Below, piece by piece: positions 22,401 through 30,902 of a DNA stretch of 64,000 nt. The notes beneath the pieces were generated by a model, which had not been told where the DNA came from, did not search any database, and was given only the letters and a program-made list of their open reading frames with translations. Where the stretch lies: positions 32,200,515 to 32,264,514 of the forward strand of contig OU015528.1 in assembly GCA_907165065.1 (NCBI GenBank). Direction: 5' to 3'. Numbering within the stretch: position 1 is the stretch's first letter; the number at the start of each line of letters is the position of its first letter. Position numbers and translations under genes: made by a program. This DNA is from Caprimulgus europaeus. Its lineage: Eukaryota; Chordata; Aves; Caprimulgiformes; Caprimulgidae.

Positions 22401-24955
22401 TTAGGAATTCTCAGTATATGCCCATTTAGGGGTTAAAAATCAATATATTGATAGTTTCTTTAGGAGGTGTTCTCTAATTCTTGAACTACAGAATTTAAAT
22501 TGCTATACTAATTCATATTCTGAGAGATTTTAATTAAGAAAAGGAAAGATTGTGTTAAATATAGTTTTCATTAATTTACATGCTGTACCTTTTAAAAAAG
22601 TCAAAATATCATTAAGTGATAACCTTTTATTTCATTGGTGGTTTTTTTCTACTTCTGTTTCATTATCTGAAATACTTTCTCAGTTGTATAATACTTCTGA
22701 TACTATTATAGTTAGATTTATTTGTGTAATCATGCTAAAATAGCAAGTATTGATATGTGTTACAGCAAAGTCCTGCACTAAATGTCATTTTGAAATGTTA
22801 AAACTAAGCAAAGTTACTTAAAAGTAGCAAATGAAAAAGATCGACATAGGCTGACGTATTTGTGTACGTGATTGCAGGTGACTTTCTGAAAACATTGGAG
22901 GACCCTGATCTCAATGTCAGGAGAGTAGCCCTAGTGACATTTAACTCAGCTGCACACAATAAACCATCATTAATACGGGACCTCTTGGATACTGTGCTTC
23001 CTCACCTTTACAATGAAACAAAAGTCAGAAAGGAGTTAATCAGAGAGGTATGTCAACTAAGAAAAACAGTGCTAAATAAATATAAGTAGATTCTTTGTTT
23101 TTCTAAATATATTACTTCTCAACTTTGCTTTTTATTCACTGACAGGTGGAGATGGGACCATTTAAGCATACAGTTGATGATGGATTGGACATAAGGAAAG
23201 CAGCGTTTGAGTGCATGTATACTCTTTTGGATAGCTGTTTGGATAGATTAGATATATTTGAATTCTTAAACCATGTTGAAGATGGCCTGAAGGATCACTA
23301 TGATATTAAGGTTAGCTGTCACTTTTCTCTGTGTAGGCAGGGATTTAGTCAAAATACTTTAAATAGTGAACAGACTGAAATGGTAAAAATATTACTTCAT
23401 ATGCTTAAGTACTTCACTATATTTGCAATTTTAATTAAATTGCTTTTAAAAAGGTTACACACCATTGTTAGGAAGTATCTTCCCTTACATGTGCTGAGCA
23501 TAACTGATTGATGAATTGGTTTTCTTTCAACCTAGATGCTAACGTTTTTAATGTTGGTGAGATTGTCTACCCTTTGTCCCAGCGCAGTGCTGCAGAGGTT
23601 GGATAGGCTTGTCGAACCTTTGCGTGCTACATGTACAACGAAGGTATTGTTTTAAATTTAAAACTTAATTATTTTGTGTTGTCTTATAGAAGTATAAATG
23701 AACTTGTGTATGAAGAGTACTTCTGAGAATCTAGGTGTATTGCTGCAGCATTTCCTGAGTGATAGTTCATAAGCTGTAATAGGGCAATATAAATATGTAG
23801 GCTCTTACATATGTCTTAAATTTCTTTAGATTAGAAATAGAAGAGTGGACTTGTTAGCTGCTTTTTAAAAATCCTCTGTTTCTTTGATTCCATTTCTCTT
23901 GTTCCTTAAAAATCTATCTCCCTCTTGAGCAACTTGTATGTCTCAATTATAAATAGTGAAACTGGAATACTGAGAGTTTTTCTGACTTCTAAAGGTTATG
24001 TTGTTGCAGACAAGTATTAGGTGATGAAGGTGGTGAAGGATGGAGGCAGTATAAAGTTGTCCTATATTTGTTGTGGGGTTTTTTGTTTTGTTTTTCTCTT
24101 CATTTATATTACAAGATTCTTGTGTCTTGGCACAATTAGTCTCCTTCTGTTACTGCTCTTGTCTTGATCCACCTGCGTGCTTGTGACAGTAATTTAATGC
24201 CTGATTTACCTTGCTTTTCCATTACTGTAATCTGTTGTATTTCACATCAAGAAATTTGTCTGCTTTTAATGATAATTTATGTTTGTATCACTGAGCCATC
24301 TTTGAGAATTATAACAGAAGGTTAAGCAGTTATTCTAATGAAGGTCAACTACTAAAAAATTTCTATTCTCTGGAAGATGGAAGTATTGTGATAATAGGAT
24401 TTTAATGTTGTTTACTGACCTTACTAGCTGGAGGTTGGCTGCTGTAATTGTTTTGATTTGATAATTGACTTGGTAGCTTACAACCTTTTTCTGCTTACCT
24501 TGCAGTATTAAAGTTTCAGTCTTATTTGTAAACTGCTGATAAAAAGTCTGCTAAAAAGTAGATGTTTGGAGGGGTTTTTTCCTTTTTTTTTTTAATAGCC
24601 TAGGCCATTTTGAAAGCTGTGCAAAGTGGTAATATGGAAGGAAATAGGTCTTTTGTAAGATACATTAAGGTGGGTGTAGAAGGAGAGTTAAGCAAAAGTT
24701 TCAAGCGTATTTTAATTACTTCCTCCCTAGGTAAAGGCAAACTCGGTGAAACAGGAGTTTGAAAAGCAAGATGAACTGAAACGATCTGCTATGAGGGCAG
24801 TTGCAGCACTTCTAACCATTCCAGAAGCAGAGAAGAGTCCATTAATGAGTGAATTTCAGTCACAGATAAGCTCTAACCCTGAGCTGGCAGCCATCTTTGA
24901 AAGTATCCAAAAAGATTCATCATCCACTAGCTTGGAATCAATGGACACTAGTTAG
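1334..24955 (+). CDS. CAND1: CAND1 gene, coding exons 2-15 (spliced; exon 1 is off the left edge)
   Basis: Product: cullin-associated NEDD8-dissociated protein 1 (TIP120A), a cytosolic and nuclear HEAT-repeat solenoid. It wraps around unneddylated cullin-RBX1 and acts as an exchange factor for substrate receptors (F-box/SKP1 in SCF). The 14 exons were placed by matching six-frame translation to the known protein and checking GT-AG borders and phase. They sum to 3625 nt: the last base of codon 23, codons 24-1230 and TAG. The total equals the mammalian length of 1230 with no indel. Hallmarks seen: [17 protein letters not shown] at the start, an acidic tract at about residues 308-345, and a C-terminal TIP120-type domain ending in LESMDTS. 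It is not CAND2, whose sequence is clearly different. The first 22 codons, the promoter and the 5' UTR lie upstream of the window. Differences from human, recalled from memory, are about 15 mostly conservative changes (e.g. S to T in HLLTELSK, I to A in GYLASG). Confidence 0.97.
1478..12314 (+). other. CAND1: CAND1 intron 2 (10.8 kb)
   Basis: This is the largest intron of the gene in view, with GTAGGT donor and ATACAG acceptor. It is AT-rich with many T/G homopolymer stretches (e.g. 2846-2890). Small items: a CA/TA microsatellite at 4577-4600, a GTCT tetranucleotide run at 8457-8471, and a local cluster of eight CpGs at 7423-7554. A weak MIR-like stretch occurs near 8190-8230. I recognise no CR1, LTR, nested gene or RNA gene. 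Open frames here are short and show no family signal. Confidence 0.85.
4577..4600. repeat. Short (CA)n/(TA)n microsatellite
   Basis: About 24 bases of alternating purine-pyrimidine sequence, a CA run followed by a CATATAT run, inside CAND1 intron 2. It is short and imperfect and possibly length-polymorphic. Confidence 0.7.
12315..12469 (+). CDS. CAND1: CAND1 coding exon 3 (residues 71-123)
   Basis: This 155-nt exon completes Cys71, encodes codons 72-122 and gives the first base of Gly123. It reads [17 protein letters not shown] through [10 protein letters not shown], part of the N-terminal HEAT repeats. Acceptor TATACAG, donor GTG|GTAAGG. Phase in 2, out 1. Confidence 0.97.
12470..14326 (+). 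other. CAND1: CAND1 intron 3
   Basis: This 1857-nt AT-rich intron (GTAAGG...TTTCAG) contains a local cluster of direct and inverted repeats at 13233-13291. A poly-A run lies near 13147-13159. I see no gene or identifiable transposon in it. Confidence 0.85.
13233..13291. repeat. AT-rich direct plus inverted repeat cluster
   Basis: An 18-base unit (aaaatttaagtaaataac) occurs at 13233-13250 and again, identically, at 13274-13291. Between them, 13264-13275 (ttatttacttaa) is the exact reverse complement of 13238-13249, so the block can form a 12-bp stem with a 14-base loop. It is a local duplication/inversion rather than a recognised transposon. Confidence 0.8.
14327..14450 (+). CDS. CAND1: CAND1 coding exon 4 (residues 123-164)
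   Basis: This 124-nt exon completes Gly123, encodes codons 124-163 and gives two bases of Arg164. It reads [20 protein letters not shown] and ends [16 protein letters not shown]-repeat helices of the N-terminal arm. Acceptor CTTTCAG, donor CAG|GTAAAC. Phase in 1, out 2. Confidence 0.97.
14451..14879 (+). other. CAND1: CAND1 intron 4
   Basis: A 429-nt AT-rich intron (GTAAAC...TTTAAG) with a short G-rich stretch near 14595-14608. Nothing else is recognisable. Confidence 0.9.
14880..15136 (+). CDS. CAND1: CAND1 coding exon 5 (residues 164-250)
   Basis: This 257-nt exon completes Arg164, encodes codons 165-249 and gives the first base of Gly250. It contains [20 protein letters not shown] and [20 protein letters not shown]. 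The frame remains open upstream to an ATG in the intron, but the AG at 14878-14879 and homology place the exon start at 14880. Phase in 2, out 1. It is followed by an 83-nt intron (15137-15219). Confidence 0.97.
15220..15325 (+). CDS. CAND1: CAND1 coding exon 6 (residues 250-285)
   Basis: This 106-nt exon completes Gly250, encodes codons 251-284 and gives two bases of Arg285. It reads [20 protein letters not shown] then [14 protein letters not shown], one HEAT unit. Acceptor TTACCAG, donor GAG|GTAAGC. The preceding intron is only 83 nt, close to the practical minimum for vertebrate splicing. Confidence 0.97.
15326..15825 (+). other. CAND1: CAND1 intron 6
   Basis: A 500-nt intron (GTAAGC...ACGTAG) with no recognisable element. 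An open frame on the minus strand at 15524-15757 looks like chance. Confidence 0.9.
15826..15971 (+). CDS. CAND1: CAND1 coding exon 7 (residues 285-334), acidic tract part 1
   Basis: This 146-nt exon completes Arg285, encodes codons 286-333 and gives the first base of Gly334. It starts [20 protein letters not shown] and passes into the low-complexity acidic run [20 protein letters not shown], written with GAT/GAA codon repeats. In mammals this acidic segment is a disordered loop of the solenoid. Acceptor ACGTAG, donor AAG|GTATAG. Phase in 2, out 1. Confidence 0.97.
15972..17040 (+). other. CAND1: CAND1 intron 7, inside the acidic tract
   Basis: A 1069-nt AT-rich intron (GTATAG...TTCAAG) that interrupts the GAT-rich acidic coding run. 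I find no transposon, RNA gene or second exon in it. Confidence 0.88.
17041..17333 (+). CDS. CAND1: CAND1 coding exon 8 (residues 334-431), acidic tract part 2
   Basis: This 293-nt exon completes Gly334 and encodes codons 335-431. It begins [20 protein letters not shown], finishing the acidic loop and returning to HEAT repeats ([20 protein letters not shown]), and ends TPLTMLQSQ. Ser335, a reported phosphosite in human CAND1, is kept as the first full codon. The donor is CAG|GTTATT, which lacks the usual A at +3/+4 and G at +5. If this intron were retained, the frame would stop at 17361-17363 after ten intron codons. Confidence 0.96.
17334..18019 (+). other. CAND1: CAND1 intron 8 (weak donor)
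   Basis: A 686-nt AT-rich intron with the poor donor GTTATT and a standard acceptor TTACAG. Read-through from exon 8 reaches a stop at 17361-17363. No repeat is recognised. Confidence 0.88.
18020..18161 (+). CDS. CAND1: CAND1 coding exon 9 (residues 432-479)
   Basis: This 142-nt exon encodes codons 432-478 and the first base of Gly479. It reads [20 protein letters not shown] through [14 protein letters not shown], a mid-solenoid HEAT repeat. Acceptor ATTACAG, donor CAG|GTATGA. Phase in 0, out 1. Confidence 0.97.
18162..18768 (+). other. CAND1: CAND1 intron 9
   Basis: A 607-nt AT-rich intron (GTATGA...TTCCAG). No feature is recognised. Confidence 0.9.
18769..20262 (+). CDS. CAND1: CAND1 coding exon 10, the long central exon (residues 479-977)
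   Basis: This single 1494-nt exon encodes 40% of the protein: the end of Gly479, codons 480-976 and the first base of Gly977. It begins [20 protein letters not shown] and ends [12 protein letters not shown]. It spans about a dozen HEAT repeats, including [39 protein letters not shown] and [20 protein letters not shown]. This central arch links the RBX1-facing N-terminal arm to the C-terminal arm that contacts the cullin N-terminal domain. An ATG lies in frame at 18825, but homology and the splice acceptor TCTTCCAG place the exon border at 18769. The donor is CAG|GTGAGT. Confidence 0.98.
20263..21037 (+). other. CAND1: CAND1 intron 10
   Basis: A 775-nt AT-rich intron with a strong donor GTGAGT and acceptor ATATTAG. 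No feature is recognised. Confidence 0.9.
21038..21133 (+). CDS. CAND1: CAND1 coding exon 11 (residues 977-1009)
   Basis: This short 96-nt exon completes Gly977, encodes codons 978-1008 and gives the first base of Gly1009. It reads [20 protein letters not shown] then [11 protein letters not shown]. Acceptor ATATTAG, donor TAG|GTAAGT. Phase in 1, out 1. Confidence 0.97.
21134..22877 (+). other. CAND1: CAND1 intron 11
   Basis: A 1744-nt AT-rich intron (GTAAGT...TTGCAG) with T/G-rich runs near 22100-22140. I recognise no gene or transposon. Confidence 0.88.
22878..23047 (+). CDS. CAND1: CAND1 coding exon 12 (residues 1009-1065)
   Basis: This 170-nt exon completes Gly1009 and encodes codons 1010-1065. 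It reads [20 protein letters not shown] through [14 protein letters not shown] and opens the C-terminal TIP120-type domain, which in family structures contacts the cullin N-terminal domain and competes with SKP1/adaptor binding. Acceptor ATTGCAG, donor GAG|GTATGT. Followed by a 98-nt intron (23048-23145). Confidence 0.97.
23146..23310 (+). CDS. CAND1: CAND1 coding exon 13 (residues 1066-1120)
   Basis: This 165-nt exon (55 codons, phase 0 both ends) reads [20 protein letters not shown] through [14 protein letters not shown]. The segment around [13 protein letters not shown] is where I would place the projecting beta-hairpin that blocks the cullin adaptor site; that placement is from memory of the structure. 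Acceptor TGACAG, donor AAG|GTTAGC (no A at +3). The 225-nt intron 13 follows (23311-23535). Confidence 0.96.
23536..23643 (+). CDS. CAND1: CAND1 coding exon 14 (residues 1121-1156)
   Basis: This 108-nt exon (36 codons, phase 0 both ends) reads [20 protein letters not shown] then [16 protein letters not shown], within the TIP120 domain. Acceptor CCTAG, donor AAG|GTATTG. Its frame has no long ORF of its own; it was found from homology and splice signals. Confidence 0.96.
23644..24730 (+). other. CAND1: CAND1 intron 14
   Basis: A 1087-nt intron (GTATTG...CCCTAG) with T-rich runs near 24070-24100 and 24575-24595. No transposon or RNA gene is recognised. Confidence 0.88.
24731..24955 (+). CDS. 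CAND1: CAND1 coding exon 15 with stop (residues 1157-1230)
   Basis: The last coding exon: 74 codons plus TAG at 24953-24955. It reads [20 protein letters not shown] through [20 protein letters not shown] and ends [12 protein letters not shown], the family C-terminus. Acceptor TCCCTAG. The final residues differ slightly from human as I recall it (QKDSSSTS here, QRDSSSTN in human). Confidence 0.98.
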   Translation, partial: VKANSVKQEFEKQDELKRSAMRAVAALLTIPEAEKSPLMSEFQSQISSNPELAAIFESIQKDSSSTSLESMDTS

Positions 24956-25334
24956 ATGTTTGTCCAAAATGGGGACCATTATGTTGAACCATATGATGCA
25001 CTGAATTGACAGGTTATGAGTAAGAAACAGAAAAAGTATCTAATCTACACATTGTTCCACTTTATTTACCTTTGTGGAGACAGTTGGCTTTTCCCATTGT
25101 TGCTTTTCTAGCATTTATTCCAGAAATGTATTTCCATAATCCAGAATTTGTTAACCACTCTCGTTTTAGTGGATTTGGCCACATTTGGGAATTAAAAGTT
25201 TGACGAATGGTGTATGGAAATAGGTTCCAACATCCATTTGCCCTGTAATGTTTAGGATTAAAATGTCAAAATTTTGTGACCATATTTTTTTTTCTTTTAT
25301 TCATTCTTTCTATTTGTAAACCAAAAAACGAGGT

Positions 25335-25361
25335 GGGGGGGAGGTGGCGGGGATGGGTGGG
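25335..25361 (+). promoter_or_regulatory. G-quadruplex motif in the CAND1 3' UTR
   Basis: Four G-tracts (7, 4, 3 and 3 Gs) are separated by loops of 7, 2 and 1 bases. They satisfy the standard G3+ N1-7 rule on the sense strand, so the RNA could fold as a quadruplex. The surrounding UTR is AT-rich, which makes the tract stand out. Function is inferred only. Confidence 0.75.
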
Positions 25362-26620
25362 TATCAAGCGCCCAGGTACACCATGTTTTTGTATAACTTT
25401 TTATTCTTTTTTGTTGCAGTTTCATAAATTGGTTTGGCTGGCAGATGAATTCGGTGTAAGATTTATTATATTAAAGAGAGGATTTGGGCACAGTTCAAAA
25501 ACAACCCAGACATAAATGTCATTTTTAAAGGTGTGGGGATTAGAAAACAGCTATCCCTGTTGTGCACACTAATTTTGCATGAGCAAGTTTACAAATATAT
25601 ATTGTCTGTAAAACAGCATGTGCAGTTTATTTGTAATGCAAGTTAAAATAAGTTCTACTGTATCAGTGCAGTTTTCAGGTATTTTGACATACAGAACTCA
25701 TACAGGAAGGGATGAATGAAGGTGGTTTGTCTTAACCTGAGCTTTTTAATTGCCAGTAGTATGACCCTGCGGGTGTTCTTACAGTAAATATGACAACTCC
25801 TGCAGTTTTCGTGGTTTTTCATACTTAAAGGCTAGATCCCCTGGAATTGAGGTGGACAAACCAGAAGATCAGAGGGAAATAGGATGAGATGGAGCTAAAA
25901 TAAGCAGAGAACAGTAGCTGCTTAGTGGCTGCTGAACTCCAGATTCAACTTTGCCTTTGTTAAAAAAAGTATGAAAGGAGGTTTCTTCAGTGGCTTCTAC
26001 CTCCTATGCTTCATCCAACAGCTTTTGTTAAGGCACTAGTACACGATGTTACCTATACAGGTGTTGCCAGACCATCATTTTGTGCCTGTCAAAATGTTTT
26101 CTGGCATATAGAACAACCAGTAGATTGCAGTACTGCAGGTATCTTACAGTATTCTGATGAGATAGGAAACAGGGAATGGTCTTAAGTCTGGAGAGAGATA
26201 GAAAGGAACAGATACAAGGAAAAAAAATCTACGGTGAAAATGCAGAGGTAGTCTAAAAGTGGATGAGAAAGTGATAGCTGGCAGTCCTGCAATGAACTGT
26301 TATTTGGGAATTTAATAGCAAAAGATGGGGAACCACTGCCTCAAATTGAGACTTGTCTTTACTTGGTTAATGCAGTTGCTTAGTTATCTTTTTTTAGTTG
26401 GATCTGAATTTGATTTTTCTCTAGTTAACTAGTATTTTTTTAGCTTGTTTGATATTTTGGAAACCTGTTACATGGGTATGTGGCATAAGCTGCTACGTGA
26501 GTAAACAAACACACGTTTTTATGACCTCAGAGATGGTTTCCTGGTGTTTGAGGGAAAGTTCTTCACCTTACTTGCTTACAGCTTGGGAGAAGTAGGGGAG
26601 ATACTGGTGCATTTTGCTTT

Positions 26621-26626
26621 AATAAA
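26621..26626 (+). terminator. CAND1: Candidate poly(A) signal AATAAA
   Basis: The first canonical AATAAA after the stop codon, about 1.67 kb downstream of it. No obvious GU-rich downstream element follows, so its use is uncertain. Confidence 0.4.
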
Positions 26627-28048
26627 TGGACCTGAACAAAGGCATCTATGAGCTCATTCAGTAGTAACAATTTTAATGCTGTAGAAATTTTTGAAATTGT
26701 AGCTTTCTTTGTCTCCAAAGTCTTCATACTAATGTAACAACTGTCTTCTAGAAGTAGAAATAAATGAGATTAAATGTAACAACATATCTAAATGTCATGA
26801 AAAAGAATGGGATGACTCTAGGGAGAAACCATATGGTACAAAAAGCACTGTGAATTAGGTGCATTTTATCTTACTGTGTAACTCATCTACTTCAATTACA
26901 GCAATATTCAGACCTCCTAATTAAGAATCTGTTGTGCTAATTAGTTGTCAAACTAATCTTAGAACTTTCGTGTTAAGTTTTCAGAATGCATTAAAATGTT
27001 TTATAGACCTAAAGCTAGGTGTGAGAATGATATGATAAACATGAATTATGAGGCTAAAATATGTAAATGGAGTAGGTCACAACGGTAAGTAAACCAAATA
27101 CTTGTACTCATAGTTGAGAGGTTTGAGTGTGTTTATGTACTACCGTAATGCCTAATAAGGTTGATGCAAATAATCTTCACTTTGTTTTACAGTACATTAC
27201 AGTGAAGCAAGCTTAAGGACAGAAGAGAAAGTTGAGCTATATTACATAGTGAATGCTTTCTTGCAAGTAATTTTTATTTTGACCACTGATGAAGCAGGTG
27301 GGAACATAAGAATTAAGTCTTCGAGTATAGTTTTTTCCAAGTAGCAGTCGGTTATTTTGGCAACGCAAAATGAGCAGGAAGACAGGCTCATAAAGGTTGT
27401 AACTGCACCATAATTACTGAAATTATTTAATAGTTTTATAAAATCTAACCAAGTTAGGTGTTCAAATTCCACTGACTTTTGCTGGATCACTTGATTGAAA
27501 GGCTTTCTTTGTTTTTCCCCGCTATATATCCATATATTTGGGTAAATCTGGTGTATTTGTGCTTTTAGTGTGGTTACGTTCAGGTAATTCTGTCAGGGAT
27601 GCTGGAATGTTAGGAATACCCGTAGCTGTTCTTTAAATGCTAAATATCTGGAAGTAAAATATGAAATTACTCTCTAAGACAAAACCAGAATTCTGAAAGG
27701 CTATTCTTAAAGATTTTTTTTGTATGATTTGAACTTTCTTTAGTGATTTTCATCATTTTGCACACAGGCACTTGAGACCAATTAATAAGCTTGCACGTAA
27801 TATAGAAATGGTTGGCTAGTCCTCACGTTATAGATTCTTACCTTTAAACATTTTTGTATCTCAAAAGTACTTAATGCTCTGATTTGCCATGAAAAATCTT
27901 GCCATCCTTGCAAGGGAGGTCTTTTCTAAAATTATTATTTGAAAACTACAAGTACCTTAAGAACGCTGCATTTCAATCATGGAAACAGATTTTTTTTTAT
28001 ATATATAATTTTCCTTCAAAATGTTACAACTAATATAGTGGTTGACAA

Positions 28049-28054
28049 AATAAA
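28049..28054 (+). terminator. CAND1: Candidate distal poly(A) signal AATAAA
   Basis: Canonical hexamer followed within 30 bases by a U/G-rich stretch (attgtatttttatg), a reasonable downstream element. It would give a 3' UTR of about 3.1 kb. Confidence 0.35.
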
Positions 28055-29086
28055 AAGAGTTGAACTAATTCCAGATTGTATTTTTATGAAGTGAGCAAAG
28101 CAGTATGTATGCATGTAAGCAGCATTGCTTCTCTCAAATGAAGGATTATTTTAACATTTCATCAACTCAAATTAGAAATATGAATTAAAAGTTCGTATCT
28201 GCTACTATTGTATTTGGCTTGACAAGTATACTCAGTGATGTTGCTAGGAACAAGTCCACCGTGCTCTGGTGGACCGGTTAATAGTAGTGATTTAGCAAAT
28301 ATTCTCATATTTACTGGTACTTGCCCTTCCTCACCTCCCCTTGAGATGACTCTAAAAGTAAAGTAACATGGCCTTGGAATTCGGTGTGGGGTTTTTTTGT
28401 TTTGTTTTGTTAATCCTGATCACGAAATGACACCAGTTTTCTGCCAAATACTTGCAGCATTAGTTTTATTTCCCTGTTGCTCTAAACTTCAGGTAAAAAT
28501 TACTTTTTTTTTTGTTGTTCCTGTTCTTAAAATTAATTTCAGATAAATGAAAAGTACTAGTCAGTTATTACTTTCTTTTTGTCCTTGTTTCCTCCTTGCT
28601 ATGAGGTGGAAGACTTTGATTGCTGCACTATTGAACATGAACAGGCGGGTGTTGTGATGGTGAGCGTGACCCTCTGCTCTAGAAGAGCTCCTCATTACAG
28701 AGTTATAGCTCTTTTACACTAAAACTGACCTTTTTCATCAGTATCCATTTATAATTTTTCATTGTGTCTGAGTTTAGGGGAGGAGAAAAGGAAATCTGAG
28801 TTCTTGAGAATAATGAAGTAAATTAATCTTCCATGACCAGTGTTGGTGAAGTGGGGAAGTTTTCTGTAAGGGATTTTTGTGAGGATCAGACAATTTTGTC
28901 TTGGTAGGGAATTAGACTTCTGTAGATTTGTTTCCACCCCATGAGGCTTTAATGTTTCCACATAATCTTTGATGAGGAGAAAACTGCCTTCAGAAAGGTC
29001 ATCCATCCCCCAAAACAAACAAAAGGGTTTCTGTTGATTTTAGTCTGTATATTGTGGTTTAGAACATAACCCTGAACCAGAGAAGA

Positions 29087-29092
29087 AATAAA
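29087..29092 (+). terminator. CAND1: Candidate distal poly(A) signal AATAAA with GU-rich element
   Basis: Canonical hexamer followed at once by gagtgtgtttcc, a GU-rich downstream element, though closer to the hexamer than usual. It would give a 3' UTR of about 4.1 kb if transcription reaches it. Confidence 0.3.
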
Positions 29093-29350
29093 GAGTGTGT
29101 TTCCGAGAACCATGCAGACGCTGTCTGGAAGACAAATGTTATCTGAAATGTAGCACTGAGAAAGAGAAAATGAAATCTTAAAGTGAGAATACTTTCATTT
29201 AAAATAGTTCTTCTTTCTTTTATGTTCTGCCTTTGATTGTATTTTTGAAGAATGGGAAAAACAGAAGGGAAAAAAAAGTAATTAGCAAGCTGTGAACTTC
29301 TGTGATCCCAGGACTTAAGGATTTAATTTCTATTCTTTGCTGCTTACTTT

Positions 29351-29380
29351 AAAAAAACAAACAAACAAACAAAAAAGAAA
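29351..29380. repeat. A-rich (AAAC)n simple repeat
   Basis: Poly-A followed by about four AAAC units and more A. Low-complexity sequence; no adjacent SINE body is recognisable. Confidence 0.7.
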
Positions 29381-30678
29381 CATCCAACCAGAGATATTTT
29401 GGCAAAAGTGCATAGAAATTCTGAAAATTCTTTTATTCTGAAGGAGTTAAAAGGTTTTTTTATTATATCTTCATTATTTTTTCTTTTACTCTGAAGAAAT
29501 TATTTCATATGTGCCACCTGCCAGTTAGGAGGCAGTTCAATATGGCTGCTGCAGACTTCAGGAAATAAACTGTTCTGACTTATTTCAAGTGCATTAAAGA
29601 TATTCCCATAGTACAAAAAGTTTGCAATTCACTCTTTCCCAATGTTCTTTTACTAATAGATTGGAAAAAAAAAAGTTCACATATGGCACAAGTTTCCATT
29701 CAACCTCCAGCTTTTCTTCTCTTCAACTGAACAAGTATTAGTCTTAAATCATGTGATTACTGTTATTCTGGATGCCACCCTTCCTGCTAATTCTTGATGT
29801 TGTCATCTCAGGTCCTCTAGAATTAGACTTTTTTTTTTTTTTCTCCAGTCCTCACTAAGGTTATTTGCTAGAAGGCTAAGGCTTATCTCCCATTATCTAC
29901 AACATTTCCATTGTGCATGAAGACAATTCTTTCATTAATTGCATGCAGTATCCATTTTACAGAGGGATTTCTCAGAGAGATGCTATGCTTAAGTGCAAAT
30001 GAATGTCATGTTTGAGGAATTTCAGAGTTCACCCGTTCCTCCCTGCAGTGAAAATCCAGTATACCTAAAATTGGAATATTTGGAGTATTTAAAAAAAAAA
30101 CTTACACATTTCCTTATTTAAAAACATACCTAAAGACAAAATGAAACAATTTGTTCCATGTGCAGCACAACTACTTGAACGTGGCTTCGTGTAATTTTCT
30201 TAATGGTTGCACTGTACCAAATGATCTGCAGCTCTAGACCAGCTTGCCAGTAAGAAGGTGTTTTGTGTTGTAACAGCCGAGTTCTGCGTACTGATGGGGG
30301 GAGCTACTTCAATTCTTTTCCCTCCACAGCTACTGATATTCACACAGACAGCAAACTTTAAAATGTCAGCTGCATTTGACTGAAGGGTAAAAATTGACCA
30401 GATTTTTTTTTTTTTTAAAAACTTAATTTCCTGTGATCCTGATTCCTTTTCGAAGTCAAACAACTTGACCATATTTTTTTCCCAAATGCAAAGATGATCT
30501 AATGAGTCTTAATTAGGAGGAAGATACTAAATTAAAGTGACTGCGTTGTATGGAGTTCTTGTTTTTCCTAACACTGTAGGTTGAAGCCACTTATCTCTGT
30601 TTTGAATCATGACTTATTTACAAAAACCATCTCATCATCAAAATAAGAAGTGCAGAACTGAAGCTGCAGATGGATGAG

Positions 30679-30902
30679 ATCACAGAATCACAGAATGTCA
30701 GGGATTGGAAGGGACCTCGAAAGATCATCCAGTCCAATCGCCCTGCCAGAGCAGGAACACCTAGATGAGTTCACACAGGATGGCATCCAGGCGGGTCTTG
30801 AATGTCTCCAGAGAAGGAGACTCCACAACCTCCCTGGGCAGCCTGTTCCAGTGCTCTGTTACTCTCACAGTAAGGAAGTTCCTTCTCAAGTTTAAGCGGA
30901 AG
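30679..30902 (-). mobile_element. CR1 LINE, 3'-terminal fragment (minus strand)
   Basis: The left end is the tandem ATCACAGA octamer, the reverse complement of the CR1 3' tail. It is followed by the highly recognisable CR1 block (gggattggaagggacctcga, ccagtccaat, ctccacaacctccctgggca, gcctgttccagtgctctgtt). About 224 bp survive, so it is strongly 5'-truncated, as most avian CR1 copies are. No coding potential remains; this is 3' UTR with perhaps the very end of ORF2. Confidence 0.93.

Larger units (their letters stand above)
24956..26640 (+). other. CAND1: CAND1 3' UTR (proximal part, end uncertain)
   Basis: Sequence after the TAG, taken as 3' UTR because it continues the terminal exon and no splice donor context is evident. 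Poly(A) signal candidates are ATTAAA at 25191, 25257 and 25470, and AATAAA at 26621 and 26759. Further AATAAA motifs lie at 28049, 29087 and 29564. It contains a G-quadruplex motif at 25335-25361. Where the main transcript ends cannot be fixed from sequence alone; several alternative ends are plausible. Confidence 0.55.
26641..30678. other. Distal 3' UTR or downstream flank of CAND1
   Basis: AT-rich, CpG-poor DNA with several AATAAA motifs and many homopolymer T or A runs. It includes an (AAAC)n-like A-rich run at 29351-29380 and a short TATATATA run near 28000. I see no coding exon, RNA gene or recognised transposon. Part of it may be transcribed as a long CAND1 3' UTR. Confidence 0.6.

Noticed and set aside
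23311-23511. Open frame continuing from exon 13 into intron 13
   Set aside because: Homology passes from ...HYDIK directly to MLTFLML at 23536, with a GT at 23311 and AG at 23535; the extension is intron.
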